Shown here in pieces: positions 43,099 through 51,546 of a DNA stretch of 64,000 bases. The stretch is from Akkermansiaceae bacterium UBA2381. GTDB lineage: Bacteria > Verrucomicrobiota > Verrucomicrobiia > Verrucomicrobiales > DEV007. The notes beneath the pieces are model-generated. The model did not search any database, was not told the DNA's origin, and saw only the letters and a program-made list of their open reading frames with translations. Position 1 is the stretch's first letter. Every line of letters starts with the position of its first letter. Made by a program: the position numbers and the translations under genes. The DNA lies in the NCBI GenBank assembly GCA_002344215.1, contig DDSV01000018.1, forward strand, positions 224,881 through 288,880, in the 5' to 3' direction.

Positions 43099-43722
43099 AT
43101 GAAACCCCCCGCACTCTTACTGCTTCTCCTCTCCCTCCTTCTCCCCGTCATCGCCGACGAACCTGTTGCGCTTTTCGATGGCAAAACCTTCGCGGGTTGG
43201 GAGGGAAACATCGACAAAGTCTGGCGCATTGAGGACGGAGCTCTTGTCGCCGGATCGCTCACGCAAAAGCAGGAGAAAAATGACTTCCTCGCTACGACGA
43301 AGGATTACGGGGACTTCGAACTGACCTTGAAATGGAAACTCGAGGGCACTGAGGGATTTGTGAACGGCGGGGTGCAGTTCCGCTCTCAGCGTATTCCCGA
43401 TCATCACGAGGTCATCGGTTACCAGGCGGATCTCGGGGCCGGGTATGATGGCGCCCTCTACGACGAGAGCCGCCGCAAGAAAATGCTCGCCCAGCCCTCG
43501 AAGGAAGTTCTCGCCAAGGCGCAGAAGCCCCTCGGTGAATGGAACGAGTATCGTATCCGCGCCGAAGGACCGCGCATACAGATGTGGCTCAATGGGATCC
43601 AGACTGTTGACTACACCGAGACCGAACCCGGCATCGCCATGACCGGTCTCATCGCCGTGCAGATCCATGGCAACGCGACCAGTGTGGTGCAATACAAGGA
43701 TCTGGTGATAAATGAGTTGTAG
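43099..43722 (+). CDS. secreted DUF1080 (3-keto-disaccharide hydrolase-type) protein
   Basis: A 207-residue exported protein. The ATG at 43099 begins a signal peptide (MKPPALLLLLLSLLLPVIAD). The domain is a clear DUF1080: ALFDGKTFAGWEGNIDKVWR, DFELTLKWKLEGTEGFVNGG, HHEVIGYQADLGAGYDGALY and GEWNEYRIRAEGPRIQMWLN, VQIHGNATSVVQYKDLVI. DUF1080 proteins include glucose-3-ketose-type glycosidases. It closes the co-directional sulfatase-linked series before a repeat-rich spacer of 281 bases. Confidence 0.85.
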   Translation: MKPPALLLLLLSLLLPVIADEPVALFDGKTFAGWEGNIDKVWRIEDGALVAGSLTQKQEKNDFLATTKDYGDFELTLKWKLEGTEGFVNGGVQFRSQRIPDHHEVIGYQADLGAGYDGALYDESRRKKMLAQPSKEVLAKAQKPLGEWNEYRIRAEGPRIQMWLNGIQTVDYTETEPGIAMTGLIAVQIHGNATSVVQYKDLVINEL

Positions 43723-43812
43723 GGCAAGCGCTCCGCTTGCCGCGTCGGACGCTCATTTGAGTTCGACGTCCCTGATCCCGGCATCCCGCTTCCGCGTGCG
43801 TACCTTCCCGCC

Positions 43813-43939
43813 CTGTAGCTGGCCTCTGTGAGGCCGGGTTGAACATCCCACCCCAATGTTGCGTCCTTCCTGCGTGCAGCCGGGTTGGACGTCCCTCCAC
43901 CATGCGCGTCGAATCCGGCCTCACAGAGGCCAGCTACAG
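43813..43939. repeat. perfect 25-base inverted repeat enclosing 77 bases
   Basis: CTGTAGCTGGCCTCTGTGAG(GCCGG) at 43813-43837 is the exact reverse complement of 43915-43939. Each arm holds an internal palindrome (GGCCTC...GAGGCC). Two direct copies of GCCGGGTT(G)xACxTCCC lie inside (from 43833 and 43879). There is no gene in the 281-base gap 43723-44003. It may form a long hairpin in RNA or be a non-autonomous element. Confidence 0.8.
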
Positions 43940-44003
43940 AGGACCCCCTCCTCTTGACGCTATGGCGTGATTCCCTGCATCATGCTACCCTGACGCGCCG
44001 CTT

Positions 44004-47000
44004 ATGAAATTCCCCCTTGTACTCGCCCTTCTTGCCCTCTCCGCCACCGCGTTTTCCGATCCGCTTCTGAAGCCCGATGACACGGTCGCCCTCGTCGGCG
44101 GGGCAAATATTGAGCGAACCCGCCTTTACCCCTGGCTCCAGACCCAGCTCGTTGCCGCCTTTCCCGAAGGCACCTTGAAGGTCCGCAATTTCGGATGGGA
44201 AGGGGACACCGTCTTCGAGCAGTGGCGGGACGGAGGAGACGTCGAGAAGCTCGACGAAAAACGCCGCGAATCCGAGAAACGCATCCAGGAACAAACCGGC
44301 ACGACAAGCTGGCGTCAGCAGCGCGACTGGAGGCAGCAGCTCGGCGAGGTCAGGGCGACCGTGGTCCTCGCCCAGTTCGGCCAGATGGAATCTCTCGACG
44401 GACCCGATCGCATCCCCGCCTTCATCGCCGCCTACGAAAAACTCATCACCGAACTTCAGGGGGAAGGGAGCGCGGGCACTCCAGCCCGCCGTGTCGTTTT
44501 GCTGGAACCGGTCCCTTTCGAGACTTCAAATCTCCCCAATGGTCCCGGGCTGTCCTCACACAACACCCAACTCGCGGCCTACACCACCGCGATTCGTGAG
44601 CTCGCGGCAAAACTTAAGCTTCCCTTCGTCCCCCTCACCGTCGTCGGTGAAAACCGTCCCGCCCTCACCGAAAACGGCTTTCACCTCAGCGAAGCCGGCC
44701 ACCGCTCCGTTGCCAAACGCGTCATGGAGGGTCTCGGTCTCGCCCCCGCACCCGACGATTCTCTTGCCTCCGCCTATCCGGAGATGGTTGAACTGGAGCG
44801 GCTCTGGTTCGACACCTGGCGTCCCATGAACTGGGCCTTCCTCACCGGGGACCGCACCAATGTGCCCTACTCGCGCGACTGGAAAGATCAGGACAAACGC
44901 CTCTTCCCCGAGGAGATGAAGGAGTTCCTCCCCCTCCTCGACCTGGCCGAAGCCAATGTCCGCGCCGCTCTCGCCGGGAAGCCGGTCACGCCCATTCCGA
45001 TCCGTTCCTCCATCCCCGTTGAGGAACCCACCGCGAAACCGCAGTCGCCCGAAGAGCAGCTCGCCTCTTTTCAGATCCTCGACGGCTTCGCCGTGAATCT
45101 CTTCGCCTCGGAGGCCGATGGGATCATCAAACCCGTGCAGATGCGCTGGGACGAGCGCGGCCGTCTCTGGGTCGCCTGCTCCCCCAGCTATCCGCAGATC
45201 AAGCCGGGAGAAAAGGCCAATGACTACGTCCTCATCTGCGAAGACACTGACCACGACGGCAACGCCGACAAATTCCACAAATTCGTCGAGGGTCTCTTCA
45301 TGCCCGCCGGCATCGAGCTCGGTGACGGAGGCCTCTACGTGGCCCAGGGCACCGAGCTGCTCCATTTCAAGGACACTGACGGAGATGACAAGGCCGACAA
45401 GCAGCGCCTTGTCCTAGGAGGTTTCGGCACGGCCGATTCGCATCAGATGATCAACTGTATCAACTGGGGCTTCGGCGGTGAATTATGGTTCAGTCAGGGC
45501 CACCACATCTACTCGCGCGTCGAGACTCCCTACGGCGTCGAGACCCTGAACCGCGCCGGGATCTGGCGCTACCGTCCGCGCACCGGACACCTCGATCCCT
45601 TTTTCCAGTGGTCCTCCGCCGGAGCGAACTGCTGGGGGGTCGTGACGACCGATTACGGCCAGCCCTTTCACAAGAGCGGCGCCAACATCGGCGGATATTA
45701 CAGCACCCCGGGTCTCGTCCGCAGCGACCTCGCCGTCGATGCCCGCGCCCTCAATCTTTTCCTCGCCCCCATCAAACAGGTCGGACTTGAGTTCATCGGC
45801 TCGTCCCACTTCCCTGAGGAAATGCAGGGCCGCGCCGTCATCGGTGGTTACTACGGCAACACGCTGGAGCAGCACCGCCTCAACTACGACGCGAAGACCG
45901 GGCTCTACTCCACCGAGCTGCTCCCCAACATAATCGAGACCAAAAACAACGTCTTCCGCCCCATCGAATTGCGCATGGGACCCGACGGGGCCCTTTACGT
46001 TGCCGACTGGTATAATCCCATCATCGGCCATTACCAGGCCTCCTATCGCCACCCGGATCGCGACAAGGAACACGGCCGTATCTGGCGGGTCACGGTGAAG
46101 GATAGACCGCTTGTTAAACCCTCTTCGGGGCGACCCTCTTCACTCGCTGAGGCAACCCTCTCTGATCTCTTTGAGCAACTCGACTCACCGGAGCGCTGGG
46201 CCAAGTACCAGGCGAAACGCCTCCTCTTCGAGCGCCCCACCGCCGACGTCGTCGCCGCCCTCGACACCTGGGTCGCGACCCTCAAGCCCGGTGAGGAAAA
46301 AGACGAGTATCGACGCCTCCAGGCGCTTTCCCTTTACGAAGGTCATGAGAGCCCGAGACCCGATTTGCTGAAGGGCCTCCTCCGTTCTCCCGATGCGCGC
46401 ATCCGCGCCTATGCCACGAGGACGCTTTCGACCTGGGTGCGCGACGGTCGCCTCGACGGAGGCCTTGAGCTGCTGGAAGTCCAGATCGCCGATGAGGACC
46501 CGCTCGTCCGTCTTGAGGCGATTGTTGCCTGCAGCTATGTGGCCGATCCCCGCGTCGCTGTTGTCGCCGCCCGCGCCCTTGATCGCGAGTTCAACGACTA
46601 CCACCACCACGCCCTCACCAAAACCCTGCACACCACCCACCGTCTCTGGGCTCCGGCTCTCAGCGGAGGCAGCCTCTCGTTTGAAAAAGACGAGCATCTC
46701 CTCTTTGCCCTGAAAAACAGCTGGGTCGAGAACAATCCCGACGATCTCAAGAACCTCAGCGGCGGAGCGGTCGATTATCGTCCCACCGCCGCCTCGGACG
46801 AGGTCCGGGCCATCATGCGGCAGCAGGTGGAGAAGTTCAAAGACAGCCCCGATCGCGAGCTGGTCTGGCTCCAGGCCCTCGCGGCCCGCGCCTCGTCCGA
46901 TGATCTGGCTCTCCTCCTTGAGCGCGGCGTCCAGCATCCGGCCCTGCTCGCGGCGATCACGGCGAATCCCGGGAGCGATCCGGTTGCCCTCCTTGAGCCG

Positions 47001-47876
47001 CTCTGGGCGAACGGAAATGTCGCGGTGCAGCGCGAGGCGGTACGTTTGTCAGGACTCTGGAAAGTCAACGCCTTCACCGAACGGGTCCGCGCCCTCGCCT
47101 TTGATGAGACTTCGCCGCTGCGTGTCCGCGCCTTTGAGGCCCTCCTCGTCCTCGATCCTGACGCTGTCGTGGCCCGCCAGCTTGAACGACTCCGCACGGT
47201 CGCCGATGCCCAGGCCGCCGCGCCGCTGCTCTCCGCCCTGCTCGCCAAGAGCGAAGGACGCGAGGCCCTCATCCGTGCCCTCGCCGCGCCCGACGTCCTG
47301 AGCGCCGCCGCCGCCAAACACGTCCTCAATGCTCTCAACGCGATCGGACGCGCCGACGGTCAGCTCTCCCCGCCGCTCATGAAACTGGCCGGACTCAATG
47401 CCGCCCTGCCCGCCTACACGAAGGAGTATGTCACCAAGGTCGTGAAAGACGCCCGCACCTACGGCGACCCCGTCGAGGGCAAAAAGATCTACGAGACCGC
47501 CGGCTGTATTGCCTGCCATATTCCGGGGGCCGCTCAGAGCAAGATCGGACCCGACCTCAGCGCGATCAGCCGCGGTCTTCCCGTCGAGCTCATCGTCACC
47601 GAACTCGTCTGGCCCGCCCTCAACATCAAGGAAGGCTACGAAGCCGCCACCGTGACCCTGAAGGATGGAACGGTGGTGACCGGGTTTAAGCAGACCGAGA
47701 CGGCCGAGGCGATTGCCGTGCGGGATCTGGCGACCGGCGCGGTCAGGAGCATTCCGCGCGGGGAGACGAAGGAGGTGAAGCTCGGTGGGACGGTGATGCC
47801 TGATGGATTGACTGCGGGAATGGATGAGAGGCAGTTGGCGCACTTGGTGCGGTATTTGATGGGGTTGGGGGAGTGA
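44004..47876 (+). CDS. SGNH-hydrolase/NHL-propeller/HEAT/cytochrome c fusion protein
   Basis: A 1290-residue secreted protein. Signal MKFPLVLALLALSATAFSD. Residues 25-250 look like an SGNH/GDSL hydrolase: DDTVALVGGANIERTRLYPW, FGWEGDTV and FHLSEAGHRSVAK. Residues about 350-700 are the PVC 'membrane-bound dehydrogenase' propeller (FQILDGFAVNLFASEADGII, MPAGIELGDGGLYVAQGTEL, GPDGALYVADWYNPIIGHYQ). Residues 700-1130 are helical HEAT-like repeats (SPDARIRAYATRTLSTWVRD, DPLVRLEAIVACSYVADPRV). The C-terminus has a haem-binding CIACHIPG with GPDLSAISRG, and an LTAGMDERQLAHLVRYLMGL end. Such proteins are common in this phylum and may oxidise sugars or sugar alcohols. It lies downstream of the repeat-rich spacer. 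Confidence 0.85.
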   Translation: MKFPLVLALLALSATAFSDPLLKPDDTVALVGGANIERTRLYPWLQTQLVAAFPEGTLKVRNFGWEGDTVFEQWRDGGDVEKLDEKRRESEKRIQEQTGTTSWRQQRDWRQQLGEVRATVVLAQFGQMESLDGPDRIPAFIAAYEKLITELQGEGSAGTPARRVVLLEPVPFETSNLPNGPGLSSHNTQLAAYTTAIRELAAKLKLPFVPLTVVGENRPALTENGFHLSEAGHRSVAKRVMEGLGLAPAPDDSLASAYPEMVELERLWFDTWRPMNWAFLTGDRTNVPYSRDWKDQDKRLFPEEMKEFLPLLDLAEANVRAALAGKPVTPIPIRSSIPVEEPTAKPQSPEEQLASFQILDGFAVNLFASEADGIIKPVQMRWDERGRLWVACSPSYPQIKPGEKANDYVLICEDTDHDGNADKFHKFVEGLFMPAGIELGDGGLYVAQGTELLHFKDTDGDDKADKQRLVLGGFGTADSHQMINCINWGFGGELWFSQGHHIYSRVETPYGVETLNRAGIWRYRPRTGHLDPFFQWSSAGANCWGVVTTDYGQPFHKSGANIGGYYSTPGLVRSDLAVDARALNLFLAPIKQVGLEFIGSSHFPEEMQGRAVIGGYYGNTLEQHRLNYDAKTGLYSTELLPNIIETKNNVFRPIELRMGPDGALYVADWYNPIIGHYQASYRHPDRDKEHGRIWRVTVKDRPLVKPSSGRPSSLAEATLSDLFEQLDSPERWAKYQAKRLLFERPTADVVAALDTWVATLKPGEEKDEYRRLQALSLYEGHESPRPDLLKGLLRSPDARIRAYATRTLSTWVRDGRLDGGLELLEVQIADEDPLVRLEAIVACSYVADPRVAVVAARALDREFNDYHHHALTKTLHTTHRLWAPALSGGSLSFEKDEHLLFALKNSWVENNPDDLKNLSGGAVDYRPTAASDEVRAIMRQQVEKFKDSPDRELVWLQALAARASSDDLALLLERGVQHPALLAAITANPGSDPVALLEPLWANGNVAVQREAVRLSGLWKVNAFTERVRALAFDETSPLRVRAFEALLVLDPDAVVARQLERLRTVADAQAAAPLLSALLAKSEGREALIRALAAPDVLSAAAAKHVLNALNAIGRADGQLSPPLMKLAGLNAALPAYTKEYVTKVVKDARTYGDPVEGKKIYETAGCIACHIPGAAQSKIGPDLSAISRGLPVELIVTELVWPALNIKEGYEAATVTLKDGTVVTGFKQTETAEAIAVRDLATGAVRSIPRGETKEVKLGGTVMPDGLTAGMDERQLAHLVRYLMGLGE

Positions 47877-48564
47877 GGGGGGGAGGAGATCAGAGGTCAG
47901 AAAATGGGAGGACATCTGCGAACATCTGCAGCCCATTTGCGCTGAATTCCTTCGTCATCTGGGGTCATCAGGTCTGCGGCGCGGTGCCTTTCTCATTTGA
48001 TCCCAAAATCCAACTTTGACAAAAGCCCGAAAAGCTGTTCAAATGTTCCATTCGCTATCATAAGCCAAAAGAGAAAAAGCGGATTAAGAAGCTCTTGTTT
48101 GAGCTTGCGAAAATACATTGCGGATCGCTTGTCAAGTTTCCAGCAGGACATGATTGAAAATGGAAATGCGACAGGTAGAGACGTAATAAGGTCGGGGAGT
48201 ATTTCGATGCTTATCCCTTTCATCCGCTCCACGCTCCATACTTCAGTAAGCGCCCAAGTTCCATCGCCCGGCCATGCCCACCACCCTCCCAACTAAAACC
48301 GCCCTCGTCACCGGAGCCAACCGGGGTATCAGCTAGACCCTTGTCGATGCCCTCTGGATCAAGAGGTCATGCAACACGTCTTGACACAAATTCATCCTTG
48401 TTCACCTTAAAATTAGTTGCAAAAAGCCTTGAACATTTTTTCCCCTCCGACCTCGCGCCAACAACAGGAAGAATCGACCAAAGGGAACCAAGGGGATACC
48501 GCTGTGCGAGCGACTCAGGTGCCAGAAGGGCAATCGAAGCGCCCAAAGTGAACCTCGAAATAAA
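47877..48564. other. gene-poor AT-richer stretch at accessory-region edge
   Basis: 688 bases between the fusion protein gene and the next gene. Composition falls sharply after about 47990. Both strands have a 99-codon open frame between 47993 and 48296, but neither looks like a protein with known features; a minus-strand version from 48226 has two hydrophobic stretches. The only recognisable item is the SDR fragment at 48274. I count no confident gene here. Confidence 0.5.
48274..48363 (+). pseudogene. short-chain dehydrogenase (SDR) N-terminal fragment
   Basis: Reading from ATG at 48274 the protein is MPTTLPTKTALVTGANRGIS, then an in-frame TAG at 48334, then TLVDALWIK before similarity ends. 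TALVTGANRGI is the SDR TGxxxGxG cofactor-binding start (last Gly replaced by Ser) and TLVDAL continues the first helix. The rest of the gene is missing within the window. It has GC-rich codons like the flanking core sequence, unlike the AT-richer DNA around it. Confidence 0.7.
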
Positions 48565-49266
48565 ATGGCAACGAAGCTACAGTATGATTGTTTTAAAGAA
48601 GCGTATGATCGAGAAGTCAAAAGGCATGAGCGACTAGTAGAACGGTGTAAGATTTATCTCGCGCTTGTGACTCTTTATTTTGGATTGCAAGGCGTTTCCG
48701 TTGATAAGATTATTCCGAGAATTCAGGGTCATGGCGAAATTGTTATATTCTACCTTGTCGGGCTGAGTTGTTTTTTCACCGCGCTATTATTAATTGTTAG
48801 AGCGTTGGGAATTTATAAATATGTTTATCCGATGGACCTTCGAAGAGTTATTGGTAACATGGGGTCATCTCCACCCAGTGACGAATCCTTTTTGAAACAT
48901 CGCATTGCTGAGTTAACCGCTGCATTTCACGCAAATTTGAATGTGGACGAGAAGCGGTGGCGACTCCTGAGATATGCGACTTGGGGAATGGTGGTAGGGA
49001 TATTTTTTCAACTTGTTGTCTTTTTTTACCTGCCTTTCGTTGAACCGAATAAGCCACTAGAGATCATGATTGATGCATCAAGTAGTGATAAAACTAATGA
49101 AGATTCAGACGCATCTGAGGTTGAGGAGGAATGTCCTCAACCCCAAAGTGATTATGGGCAAGAGATGCGGGAGTTGGTCCAGTCTTATGAAAGACAACAG
49201 CAGCAGGATCAGACGCAACAACAACAGCAAGAGCAACGATCGCAAGTTCCGCAGCAGCAGCAATGA
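48565..49266 (+). CDS. AT-rich membrane protein with Gln-rich tail
   Basis: A 233-residue protein of lower GC than its neighbours. It starts with a charged helix (MATKLQYDCFKEAYDREVKR, HERLVERCKIYLALVTLYFG), then hydrophobic segments IYLALVTLYFGLQGVSV, IVIFYLVGLSCFFTALLLIV and YATWGMVVGIFFQLVVFFYL. This resembles SLATT-like membrane effectors, though not convincingly. The C-terminal 60 residues are acidic and then almost pure Gln (QQQQDQTQQQQQEQ, VPQQQQ), probably disordered in the cytosol. It lies ahead of a remnant module and the SEFIR gene. Transfer from outside is suggested by base composition. Function unknown. Confidence 0.6.
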   Translation: MATKLQYDCFKEAYDREVKRHERLVERCKIYLALVTLYFGLQGVSVDKIIPRIQGHGEIVIFYLVGLSCFFTALLLIVRALGIYKYVYPMDLRRVIGNMGSSPPSDESFLKHRIAELTAAFHANLNVDEKRWRLLRYATWGMVVGIFFQLVVFFYLPFVEPNKPLEIMIDASSSDKTNEDSDASEVEEECPQPQSDYGQEMRELVQSYERQQQQDQTQQQQQEQRSQVPQQQQ

Positions 49267-49417
49267 TGCAGTATTTGCGTAAATCAATTCATGCTAGAAT
49301 CGTAACAATTGAGTCTGCATAGGCATCAATCCGATAGCTTCTTTAGATCAAGTGGGAACTGGGTCGGGGGGCGATTTCCGAGTTTTCACCCGATAGGCCT
49401 TCCTGATTCCCGATCCC

Positions 49418-49783
49418 CAACTCCCCGCTTGCCGGATTGTCGGGCGTGACTCAAACTAGGGCATGTACGAAGCTAAGCCCATCGCTCCCCGCCGACGCAG
49501 CGCGTCGGTTGATGCGGCCCTGCGGACGGGAGTAGCTCGGATCGAGGCGATGATGATCGAAGAGTGGGTCAAGGCGGCGCTGTATCTCCCGGAACGATTT
49601 GCGTGGCTCGCCCCTCCGAATCCACCCCAAAGCTCGACTTCCACCCCCATTCACTACCTTGAGGGAAAATGCAATCTTCGGATCGGTGAGGGACAGGCGA
49701 TCTGCGGGACTAATACCTGCTGCCCGACCCAGAAGATGAGTCATTAAAATTTAGATTCTGGCATTCAACGAATTACAGTGGCG
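49418..49783 (+). pseudogene. collapsed copy of the nucleotidyltransferase module, with 94-residue frame
   Basis: From about 49418 the DNA closely matches 55768 onward: CCCCAACTCCCCGCTTGCCGGAT... and the start of a small gene, AAGCCCATCGCTCCCCGCCG. The frame at 49463-49747 begins MYEAKPIAPRRRSASVDAAL and RFAWLAPPNPPQ like the 71-residue protein at 55812, then diverges to STPIHYLEGKCNLRIGEGQA. Its last bases, CATTAAAATTTAGATTCTGG onward (49742-49783), match the tail of the intact module at 56922-56962. So the nucleotidyltransferase and third genes are missing here. The remaining frame is not expected to function as in the intact copy. Confidence 0.7.
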
Positions 49784-49844
49784 GTTTACAGTTGAACTCT
49801 CCCTAGGAACTCGGCGTCAAAAACCTGAAGCAAGATCCAATCCA

Positions 49845-51395
49845 ATGTCAGATAGTCAAAATGATCCTCAGCCGCCTAGGGTCTTTATCTCTTACTCCCA
49901 TGACACCAAAGACCACAAAGCATGGGTCGCGGGAATTGCGACTCAGCTCCGCATAAAGGGAGTAGATGTGATTCTCGATCAGTGGGAAACTGAGCCGGGT
50001 GACGACTTGGCAAAGTTCATGGAGTCTGGTGTCCGCGACTCGGACAGGGTGTTGATGATTTGCACTGAGAAGTACGTGCGAAAGGTCGACGACGGGAAGG
50101 GCGGCGCTGGCTATGAGGCCATGATCGTTTCCGGCGAACTAATCGCAGATCAGGGCGTCCGTAAGTTTGTCCCAGTGGTTCGCCAGACGGCAAGAAGCCG
50201 TGTTGTTCCCACTGCGTTGGGAACACGGAAGTATATTGACTTGAGTGAGGACATCGAGAATCAGGACGAGCAGTTTGCTGAGCTGCTCGAATCAATTCAC
50301 AAGGTAATCTCGAAGAAGAAACCGCCACTTGGTCCGAATCCGTTCGCCCAACAAGAACACGCACCGAATCTTGATGGGCCAAGCGAACTGATTTCGGACT
50401 CAGCTCGCGATCTGTCCGAGAGTTACAGGCTTGCTCTTCAAATAGTTCGGGCACAGGATCGGCTCAGTTGGAGAAGGATGCTCTCCTCCGCAGTCACCGA
50501 TAGCGGCGTGCGACTGCTCGAATGGAAGAAGAGGTGTCAACCTCAGTGTCCTTTGAATCTCAACACGCAGAGCCCTGAACCATGGCTTAAATTCTTTGGG
50601 GAGGGCATCGAGTGCTACGATCATTTGCTCGCAACTCTTTTGGCAGCAGCAGAATCGGGTGAATCCGAATTCGCGGGGCAAAGAGGTTGGATTGATTTGG
50701 TGCTTGAGCCCAAAGGATGGGACCGATCAGGGCTGACAGTTTGGACCGATATGCCCAGAGCCGTGCTCTTCTCACTTCATACCTATCTTGGCGCGATGCT
50801 CATAAGGTCGGGAGGGGCGGATGAAGCGGTAAAGCTGGCAACGACTCCGATTCCGAACTCGTCTAATCGATCGAAAATGAAACCGCTCTTTCTTACATCG
50901 GAGGTCTCCGGGTGGATCGAAACATTTGGTCGCGATTGCTCAGTTTCATGGGCCTATTTTGGCTTGGTGGGCGACAAGCGTAAGTGGCTGATTGATGCGT
51001 TTGGATCAGAAGAAAGCATCGCTGTTGGACGGGTCGCCTACTTCATGCTTTTGAGCTTCCTCGAGTTCACAAAGGACGCGGCAAGATCCGATTGGACATT
51101 TGATCCGAAGACTTCCAGTTTCGAGGTGTCTCATATGTTTGTCCGTGCGTCCGAGGAGATACAACGAGCCGCATTCGGACTGCTCCTCGACAACGAGATT
51201 ACCCTGACGCGGGTTCTCGAAAGTAACGGAATTGAACAAGATAAATTCCGCAAGCTCTGGCCTGAGTGGACAGCAGGAATGAAGTCGTGGGTGACACGGC
51301 TCCGCGACGGTTACAGGCCTAGCTGGAGCCGATTTCCATTGGACGACTTGCCACGGGAAGTGAACCGAGATCCATTTGACCTAAGGGAAGGATAA
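49845..51395 (+). CDS. SEFIR/TIR-like domain protein, putative defence gene
   Basis: A 516-residue protein. The N-terminal 145 residues form a SEFIR/TIR_2 domain: RVFISYSHDTKDHKAWVAGI, then ATQLRIKGVDVILDQWETEP, GDDLAKFMESGVRDSDRVLM and GELIADQGVRKFVPVVR. The FISYS...HKAWV start and LDQWE are characteristic of SEFIR. After a charged linker, the 350-residue C-terminal part is largely helical and unrecognised; several Trp-rich stretches (WLKFFGEGIECYDHLLATLL, SWAYFGLVGDKRKW) could sense an infection signal. Bacterial SEFIR proteins act as NAD-depleting abortive-infection effectors in the cases reported. Context with the next gene supports a defence role, but is not proof. Confidence 0.75.
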   Translation: MSDSQNDPQPPRVFISYSHDTKDHKAWVAGIATQLRIKGVDVILDQWETEPGDDLAKFMESGVRDSDRVLMICTEKYVRKVDDGKGGAGYEAMIVSGELIADQGVRKFVPVVRQTARSRVVPTALGTRKYIDLSEDIENQDEQFAELLESIHKVISKKKPPLGPNPFAQQEHAPNLDGPSELISDSARDLSESYRLALQIVRAQDRLSWRRMLSSAVTDSGVRLLEWKKRCQPQCPLNLNTQSPEPWLKFFGEGIECYDHLLATLLAAAESGESEFAGQRGWIDLVLEPKGWDRSGLTVWTDMPRAVLFSLHTYLGAMLIRSGGADEAVKLATTPIPNSSNRSKMKPLFLTSEVSGWIETFGRDCSVSWAYFGLVGDKRKWLIDAFGSEESIAVGRVAYFMLLSFLEFTKDAARSDWTFDPKTSSFEVSHMFVRASEEIQRAAFGLLLDNEITLTRVLESNGIEQDKFRKLWPEWTAGMKSWVTRLRDGYRPSWSRFPLDDLPREVNRDPFDLREG

Positions 51396-51546
51396 ATTTC
51401 AGCTAACTCCGCGCCAGTGAGAAGTATCGACCAACGGGATGTGGGCTGCCGACAGGCAGGAACGAAACGTAAAAGCTGACGGGATGAAAAGGGAAATTCC
51501 TATCAGAAATGAAGCGCTTACGGCATAATTGGAACCCAACACGATC

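Noticed and set aside
47993..48296. Overlapping 99-codon frames on both strands
   Set aside because: Neither has known motifs, and the minus-strand hydrophobic stretch could be composition only; not enough for a gene call.
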